Below are positions 18,286-26,318 of a stretch of 58,025 nt of DNA, piece by piece. How positions within the stretch are numbered: the stretch's first letter is position 1; each line of letters starts with the position of its first letter. Under the pieces are notes generated by a model. It did not search any database. It was given only the letters and a program-made list of their open reading frames with translations, and was not told the origin of the DNA. Source of the stretch: an uncultured Bacteroidales bacterium (lineage in GTDB: Bacteria; Bacteroidota; Bacteroidia; Bacteroidales; UBA932); NCBI GenBank assembly GCA_900545245.1, contig UQYV01000020.1:1-58025 (forward strand), given 5' to 3'. A program made the translations under genes and the position numbers.

Positions 18286-18293
18286 TAACTTTG
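18286..18293 (+). promoter_or_regulatory. -7 box of ATPase A
   Basis: TAACTTTG matches TAnnTTTG, with a leader of about 30 nt before the ATG at 18331. No TTTG is present at -33; the inverted repeat takes that position. Confidence 0.6.
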
Positions 18294-18330
18294 TCGTGGA
18301 TATAGCGCAAATCGCTATAAAACAGCTATT

Positions 18331-19515
18331 ATGATTCAGAGAGAATATATCAGAACCATTGCCGGGAGAATGGAAGAGCCTCGAAATTTCATTCAGGTTC
18401 TATATGGTCCTCGGCAGGTGGGAAAGACGACAATGGTTGAGCAGTACCTTTCCACCACACCCCATAACCATCTGTTTGTCACGGCAGATGACACTGTTCA
18501 GGCAGAGGGGAGCTGGATTCGTGAGCAATGGGACAAGGCACGTATGCTGCAGAAACAGAACGAAAGTGCTGATTTCATACTCGTGATAGATGAGGTTCAG
18601 AAAATTTCCAACTGGAGCGAGACCATAAAGAAGGAATGGGACGCTGACACACGGGAGAATATCCCAATTAAAGTCATACTCCTTGGTTCATCGTCTCTGC
18701 TCATTCAGCAAGGTCTCACAGAATCTCTCGCCGGCAGGTTTGAAAGCATATTCATTCCACATTGGACATATCCGGAGATGAAAAATGCCTTCGGGTGGAG
18801 TTTGGACAAATACTTATGGTTCGGTGGTTATCCTGGAAGCGAAAAACTGACGGACAACGAGACAAGATGGAAGAGATACATTAAAAGTTCACTGATTGAG
18901 ACCAGCATCTCGAAAGATATCCTAATGCTCACACGGGTGAACAAACCAGCGTTGCTGCACAAGCTCTTCGATATCGGATGTTCGTATTCCGCTCAGATTT
19001 TGTCTCTAACAAAAATCCAAGGCGACCTGATGGAAAAGGGCAATCTGACAACTCTCAGCGACTATCTCGCGCTTCTTGACGCGGCAGGTCTGCTGTGCGG
19101 CCTTGAGAAATACGCCGGCGACATAATCCGGAAACGGGCGTCCAAACCAAAGTTTCAAGTCTACAACAACGCCCTTCTGAGTGCGCAGAGCGAATTTACA
19201 TTCGATGAAATCATAAATAAGGGGAAAGAATGGGGGCGCATTGTCGAATCCGCCGTCGGTAGCCATCTTCTGAACAAGGCAAGAGAAGGGTATTTCGACC
19301 TCTATTATTGGAATGAAAATAGCCGTGAGGTCGATTATGTCCTTCAGAAAGGCAGCAAGGTCATTGCCATTGAAGTCAAAAGCGGCAAAGACTCCATCAA
19401 TGAGGGAATGGCACTATTCTACTCCAAGTTCCACCCGCACCGGCTTTACACCGTAGGCACCAACGGCATCCCACTCGAAACTTTCCTCACCGCCAATCCT
19501 GAGGATTTGTTCTGA
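18331..19515 (+). CDS. AAA+ ATPase A (AAA_14 with DUF4143 tail)
   Basis: A 394-residue cytoplasmic ATPase. Walker A is YGPRQVGKTTMVEQ near residue 25 and Walker B is LVIDEVQK near residue 88; a sensor-like LLGSSS follows. The C-terminal DUF4143 part contains EVDYVLQKGSKVIAIEVKSG, which fits a PD-(D/E)xK nuclease-like core (D, then ExK). The cellular role of this very common prokaryotic family is unknown. It is a solitary gene with an inverted repeat overlapping its promoter, and it resembles in layout the three ATPase genes in the island at 22-27.5 kb. Confidence 0.85.
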   Translation: MIQREYIRTIAGRMEEPRNFIQVLYGPRQVGKTTMVEQYLSTTPHNHLFVTADDTVQAEGSWIREQWDKARMLQKQNESADFILVIDEVQKISNWSETIKKEWDADTRENIPIKVILLGSSSLLIQQGLTESLAGRFESIFIPHWTYPEMKNAFGWSLDKYLWFGGYPGSEKLTDNETRWKRYIKSSLIETSISKDILMLTRVNKPALLHKLFDIGCSYSAQILSLTKIQGDLMEKGNLTTLSDYLALLDAAGLLCGLEKYAGDIIRKRASKPKFQVYNNALLSAQSEFTFDEIINKGKEWGRIVESAVGSHLLNKAREGYFDLYYWNENSREVDYVLQKGSKVIAIEVKSGKDSINEGMALFYSKFHPHRLYTVGTNGIPLETFLTANPEDLF

Positions 19516-19624
19516 GGGAAGAATTAACCAATAAACACTTATAAAGAATGCAGAAGCGAGAGACTATCGTGAAAGTCTTCGTATTTCGTATAAGGGAAAC
19601 ATTAAATAAGTTAAACGGATAGCT

Positions 19625-21925
19625 ATGAAACGGATATTTTTAACCTTGGCGCTTATGGTTTCCTCGGCTCTGATGGCGTCGGCGGACGAGGGGATGTGGA
19701 TGATTAACGCGATTGACAGGGCTTTGGAGAAGAATATGAAGGCTCGGGGGTTGAAACTCGGAGCCAGGGAGATTTACGATGCGGATGTAAAGGGGACGAC
19801 TCTGAGCGATGCGGTGGTGGCCCTGGATTTCGGATGTACGGGAAGCATAATCTCGGACGAGGGTCTTCTCATCACCAACCACCACTGCGCCTATGCCGAC
19901 ATCCACAGCATAAGCACTCCGCAGCGGAACTATCTCGAAGACGGGTTTTGGGCGTTCAAGAGCGAGGAAGAGAGATATATTCCCGGAAAGAATGTGTTTT
20001 TCCTGAAAAAGGTCATCGACGTCACGGATGAGGTGAATGCTCTCGAGAAGAAGATGCTTGCCGAAGGTAAACATTTCGGAATCAGGAAGTTGAGTTTCAT
20101 TCTCGAAAAGGAGTATAAAAAGGAATATCCGGAATATGAGCCTTACCTGAGTTCGATGTGGTCGGGTGAGAAGTATTATATGGCTCTCTATCTTGTCTAT
20201 AGCGACATCCGTCTCGTTGCAGCACCTCCCGTGTCCATTGCGGCATTCGGTGGGGACATCGACAACTGGGAATGGCCTCAACATAAATGCGATTTCGCAA
20301 TGTATCGTGTCTATGCCGATGCGGACGGAAAGCCTGCGGCATATTCCGAAAACAACCTCCCTCTGAAGCCTGTACGCAAGTTGAATATTTCGACAAAGGG
20401 ATATAAACCCGGTGATTTCAATATGGTAATCGGATTCCCGGGACGCACGGACCGCTGGTCAAGCTCGTTCAAACTCGTGCAGAAAAAAGATGTGACACTG
20501 CCGATTTCGAATGAGATTCGCGGGAAACAGATGGAGATTACTGAAAAATGGATGAATGCCGAGCCGCAGATACGCCTTATGTATTCGAACTGGTATTTCG
20601 GACTCAGCAATGTGCAGGAGTTGAACGAAGGGGAGGTCCTGTGCTATAACAGGTTCAATGTTGCCGCGGACAAAAGATCTCAGGAGGCCGAACTTGCCCG
20701 GTGGATTGCAGCTTCGCCCCAAAGGAGCGCACAGTGGAGCTCGATGCTTTCAGATTTGGAGACAAAATATAAGGCTGTGGAGGATGTGGAGCGCAACAGG
20801 ACCTGGTTTCGTGAGACTTTGGTGCGTGGAAGCCGGATGTCGCTGATTACTGCGCGCTTGAAGAATTCGAAGAGTTCGCTCAAAGCGGTGGCTCCTGTCT
20901 ATAAGGAGATTGACCTCAGGGTTGAAAAAGAACTGTTTGCCTATTCGGCCGAGATGTTCCTGCGTAATGTCGAGAAGGAGTATTGGTCTGATTTCCAAAA
21001 GGATATCGTCTCTGAGTTTACTGATGCCGAGACAGGAAAGACTGATTACAAGGCTCTTTGCGACAGCATTTGGGCGGGAAGTTACATCGCCGGAGGATTC
21101 GAATCTTTGAAGAATTCCGGGGCGTTTGACACGCCGCACGGACGCGGACAGGGAGGCCCGAAGCACGAAGGGCCGGGCAAAGGCGGAGTCGGCAAAGGCC
21201 AGGGACGCGGTGGAGAAAACTGCCGTTTTGGGGATGACCCGTTATTCCGCTTCCTTCAGGATGTGAAGATTACAGTTTTCAACGAAAAATTGAGGGCAAT
21301 CGAAGGCAATCCGGACATACTCGCTCTCAGTCGCGAATACACCCACGCACTCTACGAAATGCGTCTTGACAAAGGAGAACCGGTCTATCCTAACGCCAAC
21401 TCGACAATGCGCATCACCTACGGCACAGTTGGAGGGCTCAACCCCTATGACGCCGTCCATTGCAGCCATCAGAGTTCCCTCGCAGGCGTGCTCGAAAAGC
21501 AGAACCCGGCCTCCTACGATTTCTGTCTCAAAGACGATTGGAAGAGGCTTCTTGAAAGCGGAGAATTCGGAGTCTGGAGCAGCTGCATCAAGGCTTCCGG
21601 CAATGTTTGCGGTTTAAAAAGCAAAAAGACCGGAGACAAAGGAGCGAAAACCGGAGTTGAAAGAGCGGGAGTCAGTCCCAAAGATTTCCCGGTGGATTTT
21701 CTCAACAACTGCGACATCACGGGAGGCAACTCCGGCTCCCCAGTGCTCAATGCCCGCGGCGAACTCATAGGCCTTGCCTTCGACGGCAATAAGGAATCTC
21801 TCGCGAGCGACGCCAGCTACACACCGAACTACAACAAATGTGTCTGCGTCGACATCCGCTACGTCCTCTTCACCCTCGACCGCTACGCCCATCTCGACCG
21901 CATCCTCGACGAGCTGGGATTTTAG
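19625..21925 (+). CDS. S46 dipeptidyl-peptidase, DPP7 type
   Basis: A 766-residue periplasmic serine exopeptidase that removes dipeptides from peptide N-termini. The signal peptide ends near ALMASA. The catalytic His lies in ITNHHCAYADI (residues 86-87), an Asp candidate in GGDIDNWEWP, and Ser703 in GGNSGSPV. Residue 721, eighteen after the Ser, is Gly (FDGNKES), the position that is Gly in DPP7 and Arg in DPP11, so a preference for hydrophobic P1 is likely. An unusual Gly-rich insertion (about residues 500-535, GPGKGGVGKGQGRGG) interrupts the usual sequence. Repeats begin directly at the stop codon. Confidence 0.93.
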   Translation: MKRIFLTLALMVSSALMASADEGMWMINAIDRALEKNMKARGLKLGAREIYDADVKGTTLSDAVVALDFGCTGSIISDEGLLITNHHCAYADIHSISTPQRNYLEDGFWAFKSEEERYIPGKNVFFLKKVIDVTDEVNALEKKMLAEGKHFGIRKLSFILEKEYKKEYPEYEPYLSSMWSGEKYYMALYLVYSDIRLVAAPPVSIAAFGGDIDNWEWPQHKCDFAMYRVYADADGKPAAYSENNLPLKPVRKLNISTKGYKPGDFNMVIGFPGRTDRWSSSFKLVQKKDVTLPISNEIRGKQMEITEKWMNAEPQIRLMYSNWYFGLSNVQELNEGEVLCYNRFNVAADKRSQEAELARWIAASPQRSAQWSSMLSDLETKYKAVEDVERNRTWFRETLVRGSRMSLITARLKNSKSSLKAVAPVYKEIDLRVEKELFAYSAEMFLRNVEKEYWSDFQKDIVSEFTDAETGKTDYKALCDSIWAGSYIAGGFESLKNSGAFDTPHGRGQGGPKHEGPGKGGVGKGQGRGGENCRFGDDPLFRFLQDVKITVFNEKLRAIEGNPDILALSREYTHALYEMRLDKGEPVYPNANSTMRITYGTVGGLNPYDAVHCSHQSSLAGVLEKQNPASYDFCLKDDWKRLLESGEFGVWSSCIKASGNVCGLKSKKTGDKGAKTGVERAGVSPKDFPVDFLNNCDITGGNSGSPVLNARGELIGLAFDGNKESLASDASYTPNYNKCVCVDIRYVLFTLDRYAHLDRILDELGF

Positions 21926-21994
21926 CACGAAAACACCGATTGAATTGCCACGAAAACACCGATTGAATTGCCACGAAAACACCGATTAGAACTT
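21926..21994. repeat. 23-bp direct repeat array, three units (CACGAAAAC family)
   Basis: Three units of exactly 23 bp (CACGAAAACACCGATTGAAT + 3 bases; the third ends AGAACTT) start at 21926, 21949 and 21972. The first begins on the base after the S46 stop codon. The third reaches the -33 region of ATPase B. Units of the same family recur at 23569 and 28117-28189. There are no spacers between units, so this is not a CRISPR. Confidence 0.9.
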
Positions 21995-22023
21995 GCATAT
22001 AAATTCGCAAATCATTATCTTTA
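21993..22023 (+). promoter_or_regulatory. Candidate promoter of ATPase B
   Basis: TTG at 21993-21995, 20 bp, then TATCTTTA at 22016-22023 (7 of 8 to TAnnTTTG). The -33 element lies at the end of the third 23-bp repeat. The leader before the ATG at 22048 would be about 20 nt. Confidence 0.45.
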
Positions 22024-22047
22024 CGGTCGTTAAAGATATAATTGACT

Positions 22048-23343
22048 ATGGCATATTTAAACAGAATAGCAGACACAGTTTTACAGGATAATCTTGACGC
22101 TTCGGGGGCAGTCCTTATAGAAGGGCCCAAATGGTGCGGCAAAACGACGACGGCAGAACAGAAGGCGAACAGCAAGATAAGCCTTCAGGATGTGGATATG
22201 AGGGAAGAATATATGGCTACGGCCGCCTCAAAGCCGTCCCTGTTGTTGATTGGCGACACGCCACGGCTTATTGACGAATGGCAGGATGCTCCTGTGATAT
22301 GGGACGCCGTGCGGACAATGTGCGACAAGAGAGGAGGTGAACCGGGGCAGTTCATTCTCACAGGCTCAAACACCGTTGACAAGAGTAGGACACGGCATTC
22401 AGGAACCGGCAGGATTGCAAAGATGAGCATGCTCCCGATGAGTCTGTGGGAGTCACAGGAATCGACTGGAGAAGTTTCTCTCATGGAACTGTTCAATAAT
22501 CCCGACTATGACATTGACGGGAAAATGTCAAACATGAGCATAGAAGACCTGGTTTTTGCCGCCAGCCGAGGTGGATGGCCGGCTTCATTGACGGCCAAGA
22601 CCACAAAGGCTCAACTGCTTGTGGCCAGAAACTATCTGAGAAGCGTATGTTCTGAAGACATATCAAGGATTGACGGCATCGCACGGGACGAAAAAACGAC
22701 AAGACTGATTCTGCGTTCATACGCGAGAAACATATCCACACTTGCCAAGAAGACATCCATGCTGGCCGATGTTGTCGGGTCGCAGGAAGTCAGCTGCTCC
22801 ATGGACACTTTCGATAATTATGTTTCGGCTCTGGAGAAACTGTTCGTCATACAGAACATTGAAGCATGGTGCCCGGCGATTCGCAGCAAGTCAAACATAC
22901 GCAGTTCCGTCAAACGGGGTTTCTGCGACCCGTCCGTGGCCGTTGCAGCTCTGGGAGCGACCCCAGAATCGCTTATGACCCAGCTCAAGACTTTCGGTTT
23001 CATTTTCGAACAAATGTGCATCAGAGATCTCAAAGCTTATACGATGGATCAGGACAGCCACGTTGCATACTATCACGACAGATATGACCTCGAAGTTGAT
23101 GTCACGCTACACCTTTCCGACGGAAGGTATGCCCTGATTGAATGCAAGCTTGGCAGCGGAGAAATCGAAGAAGGCGCGAAACATCTCCTTGAGGTCAGGA
23201 GTCTGATTCAGAAATACAACGAAGAAGAAAGGCAGGTCAAGATGCGCGAACCCGACCTGCTGATAATCATAACCGGCGGCAAAATGGCCTACACCCGCCC
23301 GGATGGTGTGAAAATAATCCCGCTCGCCTGTCTCAGAGACTGA
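22048..23343 (+). CDS. AAA+ ATPase B (AAA_14 with DUF4143 tail)
   Basis: The product has about 431 residues from MAYLNRIADTVLQ. Walker A is IEGPKWCGKTTTAEQ, Walker B is RLIDEWQD, and TGSNTVD with SGTGRIAKM forms the sensor region typical of this subfamily. The C-terminal part has YDLEVDVTLHLSDGRYALIE followed by CKLGSGE, the Asp and Glu-x-Lys of a nuclease-like fold. It is a paralog of ATPase C at 24845 with the same motif set, but far diverged. It is preceded by a three-unit 23-bp repeat and followed, after 225 bp, by one more unit, so the gene lies between copies of its own repeat. Confidence 0.88.
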   Translation: MAYLNRIADTVLQDNLDASGAVLIEGPKWCGKTTTAEQKANSKISLQDVDMREEYMATAASKPSLLLIGDTPRLIDEWQDAPVIWDAVRTMCDKRGGEPGQFILTGSNTVDKSRTRHSGTGRIAKMSMLPMSLWESQESTGEVSLMELFNNPDYDIDGKMSNMSIEDLVFAASRGGWPASLTAKTTKAQLLVARNYLRSVCSEDISRIDGIARDEKTTRLILRSYARNISTLAKKTSMLADVVGSQEVSCSMDTFDNYVSALEKLFVIQNIEAWCPAIRSKSNIRSSVKRGFCDPSVAVAALGATPESLMTQLKTFGFIFEQMCIRDLKAYTMDQDSHVAYYHDRYDLEVDVTLHLSDGRYALIECKLGSGEIEEGAKHLLEVRSLIQKYNEEERQVKMREPDLLIIITGGKMAYTRPDGVKIIPLACLRD

Positions 23344-23468
23344 GCAATAAATGGTGACTTATTGGAATCCTTGAACGAAACGCCCGTAAACTATGCTGAA
23401 TGGACAGAGCAAGAAATTCAAAGAACTACATTTTTAAGGACGACTTTTGCAAAATAGGATATTACAAA
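23344..23468. other. Gene-free stretch with a possible coding remnant
   Basis: The first 90 bases after ATPase B can be read without stop as ...LNETPVNYAEWTEQEIQRTT..., which looks protein-like but has no start and runs into AT-rich sequence. I cannot assign it. The rest is AT-rich and leads into the inverted repeat at 23469. Confidence 0.3.
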
Positions 23469-23548
23469 AATCGTAATTACAAAAAATGTAAATACAATTT
23501 TTGTAATTACGATTACAAGCAAGACTCATCGAGTACAATCGATAAAAT
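23469..23548. repeat. Orphan copy of the ATPase D promoter repeat
   Basis: A perfect 17-bp inverted repeat (AATCGTAATTACAAAAA at 23469-23485, complement at 23498-23514) is followed by AGCAAGACTCATCGAGTACA and ATCGATAA. About 80 bp matches the block 27492-27570 upstream of ATPase D with few changes. No ATPase gene adjoins this copy, and its -7 box has decayed to TATTTTG. Confidence 0.85.
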
Positions 23549-23568
23549 TGGGATTAATGATATATTGC

Positions 23569-23591
23569 CACGAAAACACCGATTAGAATTT
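23569..23591. repeat. Single 23-bp CACGAAAAC unit
   Basis: CACGAAAACACCGATTAGAA + TTT, preceded by TTGC as in the arrays. It lies 20 bp from the stop codon of lipoprotein 1, at the same place relative to that gene as the triple array at 28117 relative to lipoprotein 2. Confidence 0.85.
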
Positions 23592-23611
23592 GTGGGTTGA
23601 GGCGGCGATGT

Positions 23612-24623
23612 CTACTCTGTCGTTGTGCTTTCCGGGACGAGGAGTGTGAATTCGCGGGTGTAGGTATTGAGAACTCTACCGTCGTTTGTTATATCCTTGT
23701 TTTTGACTGTCAGTTTAGCTGTGCCGCTTCCGGTCCCCAAAGGCAGTTGAACCCATAAAGATTTGTCGAAATCGTGAAGTTTGTTAATTCCAGCAACGTT
23801 AACAATACCCTTATCTTCTACTGTAATCTCAAACATCTCATCAAGCTTAACGTGAGCAAAACCTTTGGCTTTGATAAGAATTGTAGGCTTCCCCTTATAC
23901 TCCTTAACTTTAGACATATCAATCGTGGCTCCGTCCTCAATTCCATCTCCGTTAAAATCCGCGCCATCAGCATTAGGAATAACAGCAAATCTTCTCTTAT
24001 AAACTTTAAAATCGCGAGTTCTTGCAATTCCTGCGTAGCCGTCCTTCGGAGTCACCTTAAGCCGACACTTTCCATCAGCCAACGGCCGGACAGAAACCGC
24101 CCTATGATCCTCCCAAAGCGTAATCGTAACAATGTCCTTATTATCAAAGACGTCCCAAATAAAGTCCGCAGCGACTGCAGTAGACGGTGTTGAAGTAAAT
24201 TTGATTATATTATCATAGTCTGCGCCTCCCCAGATACAATCACCAGGATAATATAAAGCCAAGGCAGTCACTTTAGTTATGACGCGGACCTTACAGGTTC
24301 CCCAAAGGGAGCCATCGCTTGTTCTCGCTGTAACAACTGTCTTGCCGCTGCCCATCGCAGTCACAAGACCCTCTTGGCTCACTGTAACAATTTTATCATT
24401 ATCGCTTTCCCAAACAAGTTCCGGATGTTTACTGGCATTCTCCGGATAAAACGAAACATCCAATTGTTTGGTTTCTCCTACTTTCAATTCGAGACTCTCC
24501 TCGCTCAAACTGATGTCAGAAACGTTCACGACAGATGGGGATTTCTTACATCCTACCCCCCCCCAGAATCATAGCCGCAGCAAGCGCTCCGACCATAATT
24601 GTTTTGAAAAAATGATGGTTCAT
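23612..24623 (-). pseudogene. BIG2-like lipoprotein 1, out of frame at a poly-G tract (phase-off)
   Basis: Paralog of the lipoprotein at 28208-29236. The real start is MNHHFFKTIM at 24623, but a run of nine G (24556-24564) just before the lipobox shifts the frame into a stop after MILGGGRM. With eight G, as in the paralog, it reads LGGVGCKKSPSVV and continues to the end. The rest (from GTG at 24529) is intact: a bacterial Ig-like 2 domain (SLELKVGETKQLDVSFYPEN, ITVTVSQEGLVTAMGSGKTVVTA-like) and a second beta domain. The intact frame downstream argues for reversible slipped-strand switching rather than decay. The function is unknown; it is presumably surface-exposed. Confidence 0.8.
24556..24564 (-). 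repeat. Poly-G tract (9 G on the coding strand)
   Basis: Homopolymer inside the signal peptide of lipoprotein 1. Nine G place the Cys lipobox out of frame; eight would restore it. The paralog at 29170-29177 has exactly eight and is open. Confidence 0.9.
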
Positions 24624-24743
24624 AGTTTTTGGTTTTTAAGGATTATCAAATAATAACTTCTGCAAAGAAAACGATTTACGGCAACAATTCCTATACGTAA
24701 TTTTACTTAGATTCCGGGGTTTTTCATCATTAATTGAATTTTC

Positions 24744-24812
24744 GCCAACTGAGGAAATGAAAAATAGCCAACTGAGGAAACAAAAAACAGCCAACTGGGG
24801 AAATATAAAAAT
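24744..24812. repeat. 23-bp iteron array upstream of ATPase C, three units
   Basis: The units GCCAACTGAGGAAATGAAAA..., GCCAACTGAGGAAACAAAAA... and GCCAACTGGGGAAATATAAA... start at 24744, 24767 and 24790, an exact 23-bp period. The third unit covers the -33 position of the promoter whose -7 box is at 24821. A related half unit (CCAACTGGGAAACAAAAT) lies beyond the gene at 26258. Confidence 0.9.
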
Positions 24813-24820
24813 AAAATCGT

Positions 24821-24828
24821 TATATTTG
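24821..24828 (+). promoter_or_regulatory. -7 box of ATPase C
   Basis: TATATTTG, a perfect TAnnTTTG, 17 bp before the ATG at 24845. The transcript would have a very short leader. The third iteron takes the -33 position. Confidence 0.65.
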
Positions 24829-24844
24829 CCTGAAAAACAGGGAT

Positions 24845-26122
24845 ATGGAATTTGTTTACAAAGCAAGGATAGCGGATAGGATTCTTGAGCGCAAGTTGGA
24901 AGGAAAAGGGGCTGTGCTCATCGAAGGGCCCAAATGGTGTGGCAAGACAACCACTGCGGAGCAACGTGCAAAAAGCATTTTGTATATGGACTCTCCCGAA
25001 GATTTGGAAAGCAACCTTAGAATGGCTGACCTCAACCCGAAACTGCTTCTTGAAGGAGAATCGCCGCGTCTTATTGACGAATGGCAACTCGCTCCCAAAC
25101 TGTGGGATGCCATCCGCTTTGAAGCCGACCATAGGCACGACACGGGACTTTTCATACTCACAGGTTCCGCGGTTCCGATTGACGAGGATGAGATGAAACA
25201 TTCTGGGACAGGACGCTTCGGTTGGGTGACGATGCGTCCGATGAGTCTGTATGAATCCGGTGAATCCAATGGAGCAGTCAGCCTTGGAAGTTTATTCAAT
25301 TCCGCAGGTGACATCGCTGTCTCAAACAGTCTCGAATTGGAGGATATAGCATTTCTTATATGCCGTGGCGGATGGCCTTTCGCTTGTAGCCTCGCAGGAA
25401 ATACGGCACTCGATCAAGCATTTGATTATGTTGAAGCCGTAATAAAAAAAGACATCTCGCGAGTGGATAAGGTACGAAGAAGTCCGACTACAGCAAGACT
25501 GCTTATGCGTTCTTATGCAAGAAACATCGGTACGCAGGCAACGCTTGGAACCCTGGTCGCGGATATGGCCCCAAACGAAGAAAGTTCAATAGATGAAAAG
25601 ACCGCATCGTCATACATCGAAGCCTTGAAGAAAATCTTCGTCATAGAAGACTCCGAAGCTTGGAATCCCAATCTTCGCTCAAAGGCTGCCATCCGGACAT
25701 CAAACACGAGATATTTTGTGGACCCGTCCATAGGTACAGCCATACTCGGGCTTGGACCGAATGATTTAATTAACGACCTGAATACAATGGGACTTATGTT
25801 CGAGTCGCTATGTATCCGTGACCTCCGGGTATATGCGGACGCCCTTAATGGACAAGTCTTCCACTTCAGAGACAAATACGGGCTCGAATGTGATGCCGTT
25901 ATGCACCTGCGAGACGGACGATACGGGCTTATTGAAATAAAACTTGGGGGCGACCGCCTGATTGAAGAGGGTGCGAAGAATCTTAAAGATCTTGCCGCAA
26001 AGATTGACACGGATAAGATGAAACATCCATCATTCCTTATGGTACTCACTGCCGTGGGCAAGTATGCCTATCGCCGCAAAGACGGAGTTTATGTCGTTCC
26101 TATCGGCTGCCTTAGGGATTAA
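24845..26122 (+). CDS. AAA+ ATPase C (AAA_14 with DUF4143 tail)
   Basis: 425 residues, same architecture as ATPase B: IEGPKWCGKTTTAEQ (Walker A), RLIDEWQLAPKLWD (Walker B), LTGSAVPIDED, SGTGRFGWVTMRPMSLYESG, and a C-terminal YGLECDAVMHLRDGRYGLIE then IKLGGD, giving the Asp and Glu-x-Lys of a nuclease-like domain. Identity to ATPase B is moderate but spread over the full length, so they are old paralogs, not a recent copy. The gene lies between three iterons upstream and a related half unit 136 bp downstream. Its molecular role is not known. Confidence 0.88.
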   Translation: MEFVYKARIADRILERKLEGKGAVLIEGPKWCGKTTTAEQRAKSILYMDSPEDLESNLRMADLNPKLLLEGESPRLIDEWQLAPKLWDAIRFEADHRHDTGLFILTGSAVPIDEDEMKHSGTGRFGWVTMRPMSLYESGESNGAVSLGSLFNSAGDIAVSNSLELEDIAFLICRGGWPFACSLAGNTALDQAFDYVEAVIKKDISRVDKVRRSPTTARLLMRSYARNIGTQATLGTLVADMAPNEESSIDEKTASSYIEALKKIFVIEDSEAWNPNLRSKAAIRTSNTRYFVDPSIGTAILGLGPNDLINDLNTMGLMFESLCIRDLRVYADALNGQVFHFRDKYGLECDAVMHLRDGRYGLIEIKLGGDRLIEEGAKNLKDLAAKIDTDKMKHPSFLMVLTAVGKYAYRRKDGVYVVPIGCLRD

Positions 26123-26318
26123 AGGAGAGCAGGATTGGCTGACCAATTATCCGCTCTATTCGGTGGAGGCGGTGCTGAATGGTGAGGGTGAATAAGATTC
26201 ACGCCGTCAAACAATGTTTTCCTTCATCACCACAAAACTATTAAACTTGGGGGTTCTCCAACTGGGAAACAAAATGGGGGGGGGAGCAATTTTGTAGTAT
26301 AAGAAGGTGAAAACCCGC
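26123..26318. other. Convergent spacer with coding remnant, half iteron and G9 tract
   Basis: Just after ATPase C one frame reads GEQDWLTNYPLYSVEAVLNG and stops, looking like the tail of a lost gene that I cannot name. CCAACTGGGAAACAAAAT at 26258-26275 repeats the ATPase C iteron, followed directly by nine G at 26276-26284. No open frame uses this G tract, so it is not an obvious switch. Confidence 0.5.

Noticed and set aside
23400..23600. 66-residue plus-strand ORF with Lys/Asn/Tyr-rich sequence
   Set aside because: It is the translation of the AT-rich inverted repeat and the CACGAAAAC unit; no start context and no similarity that I can see.
26276..26284. Nine-G tract as another phase switch
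   Set aside because: No open frame of useful length passes through it on either strand; it lies between convergent genes.
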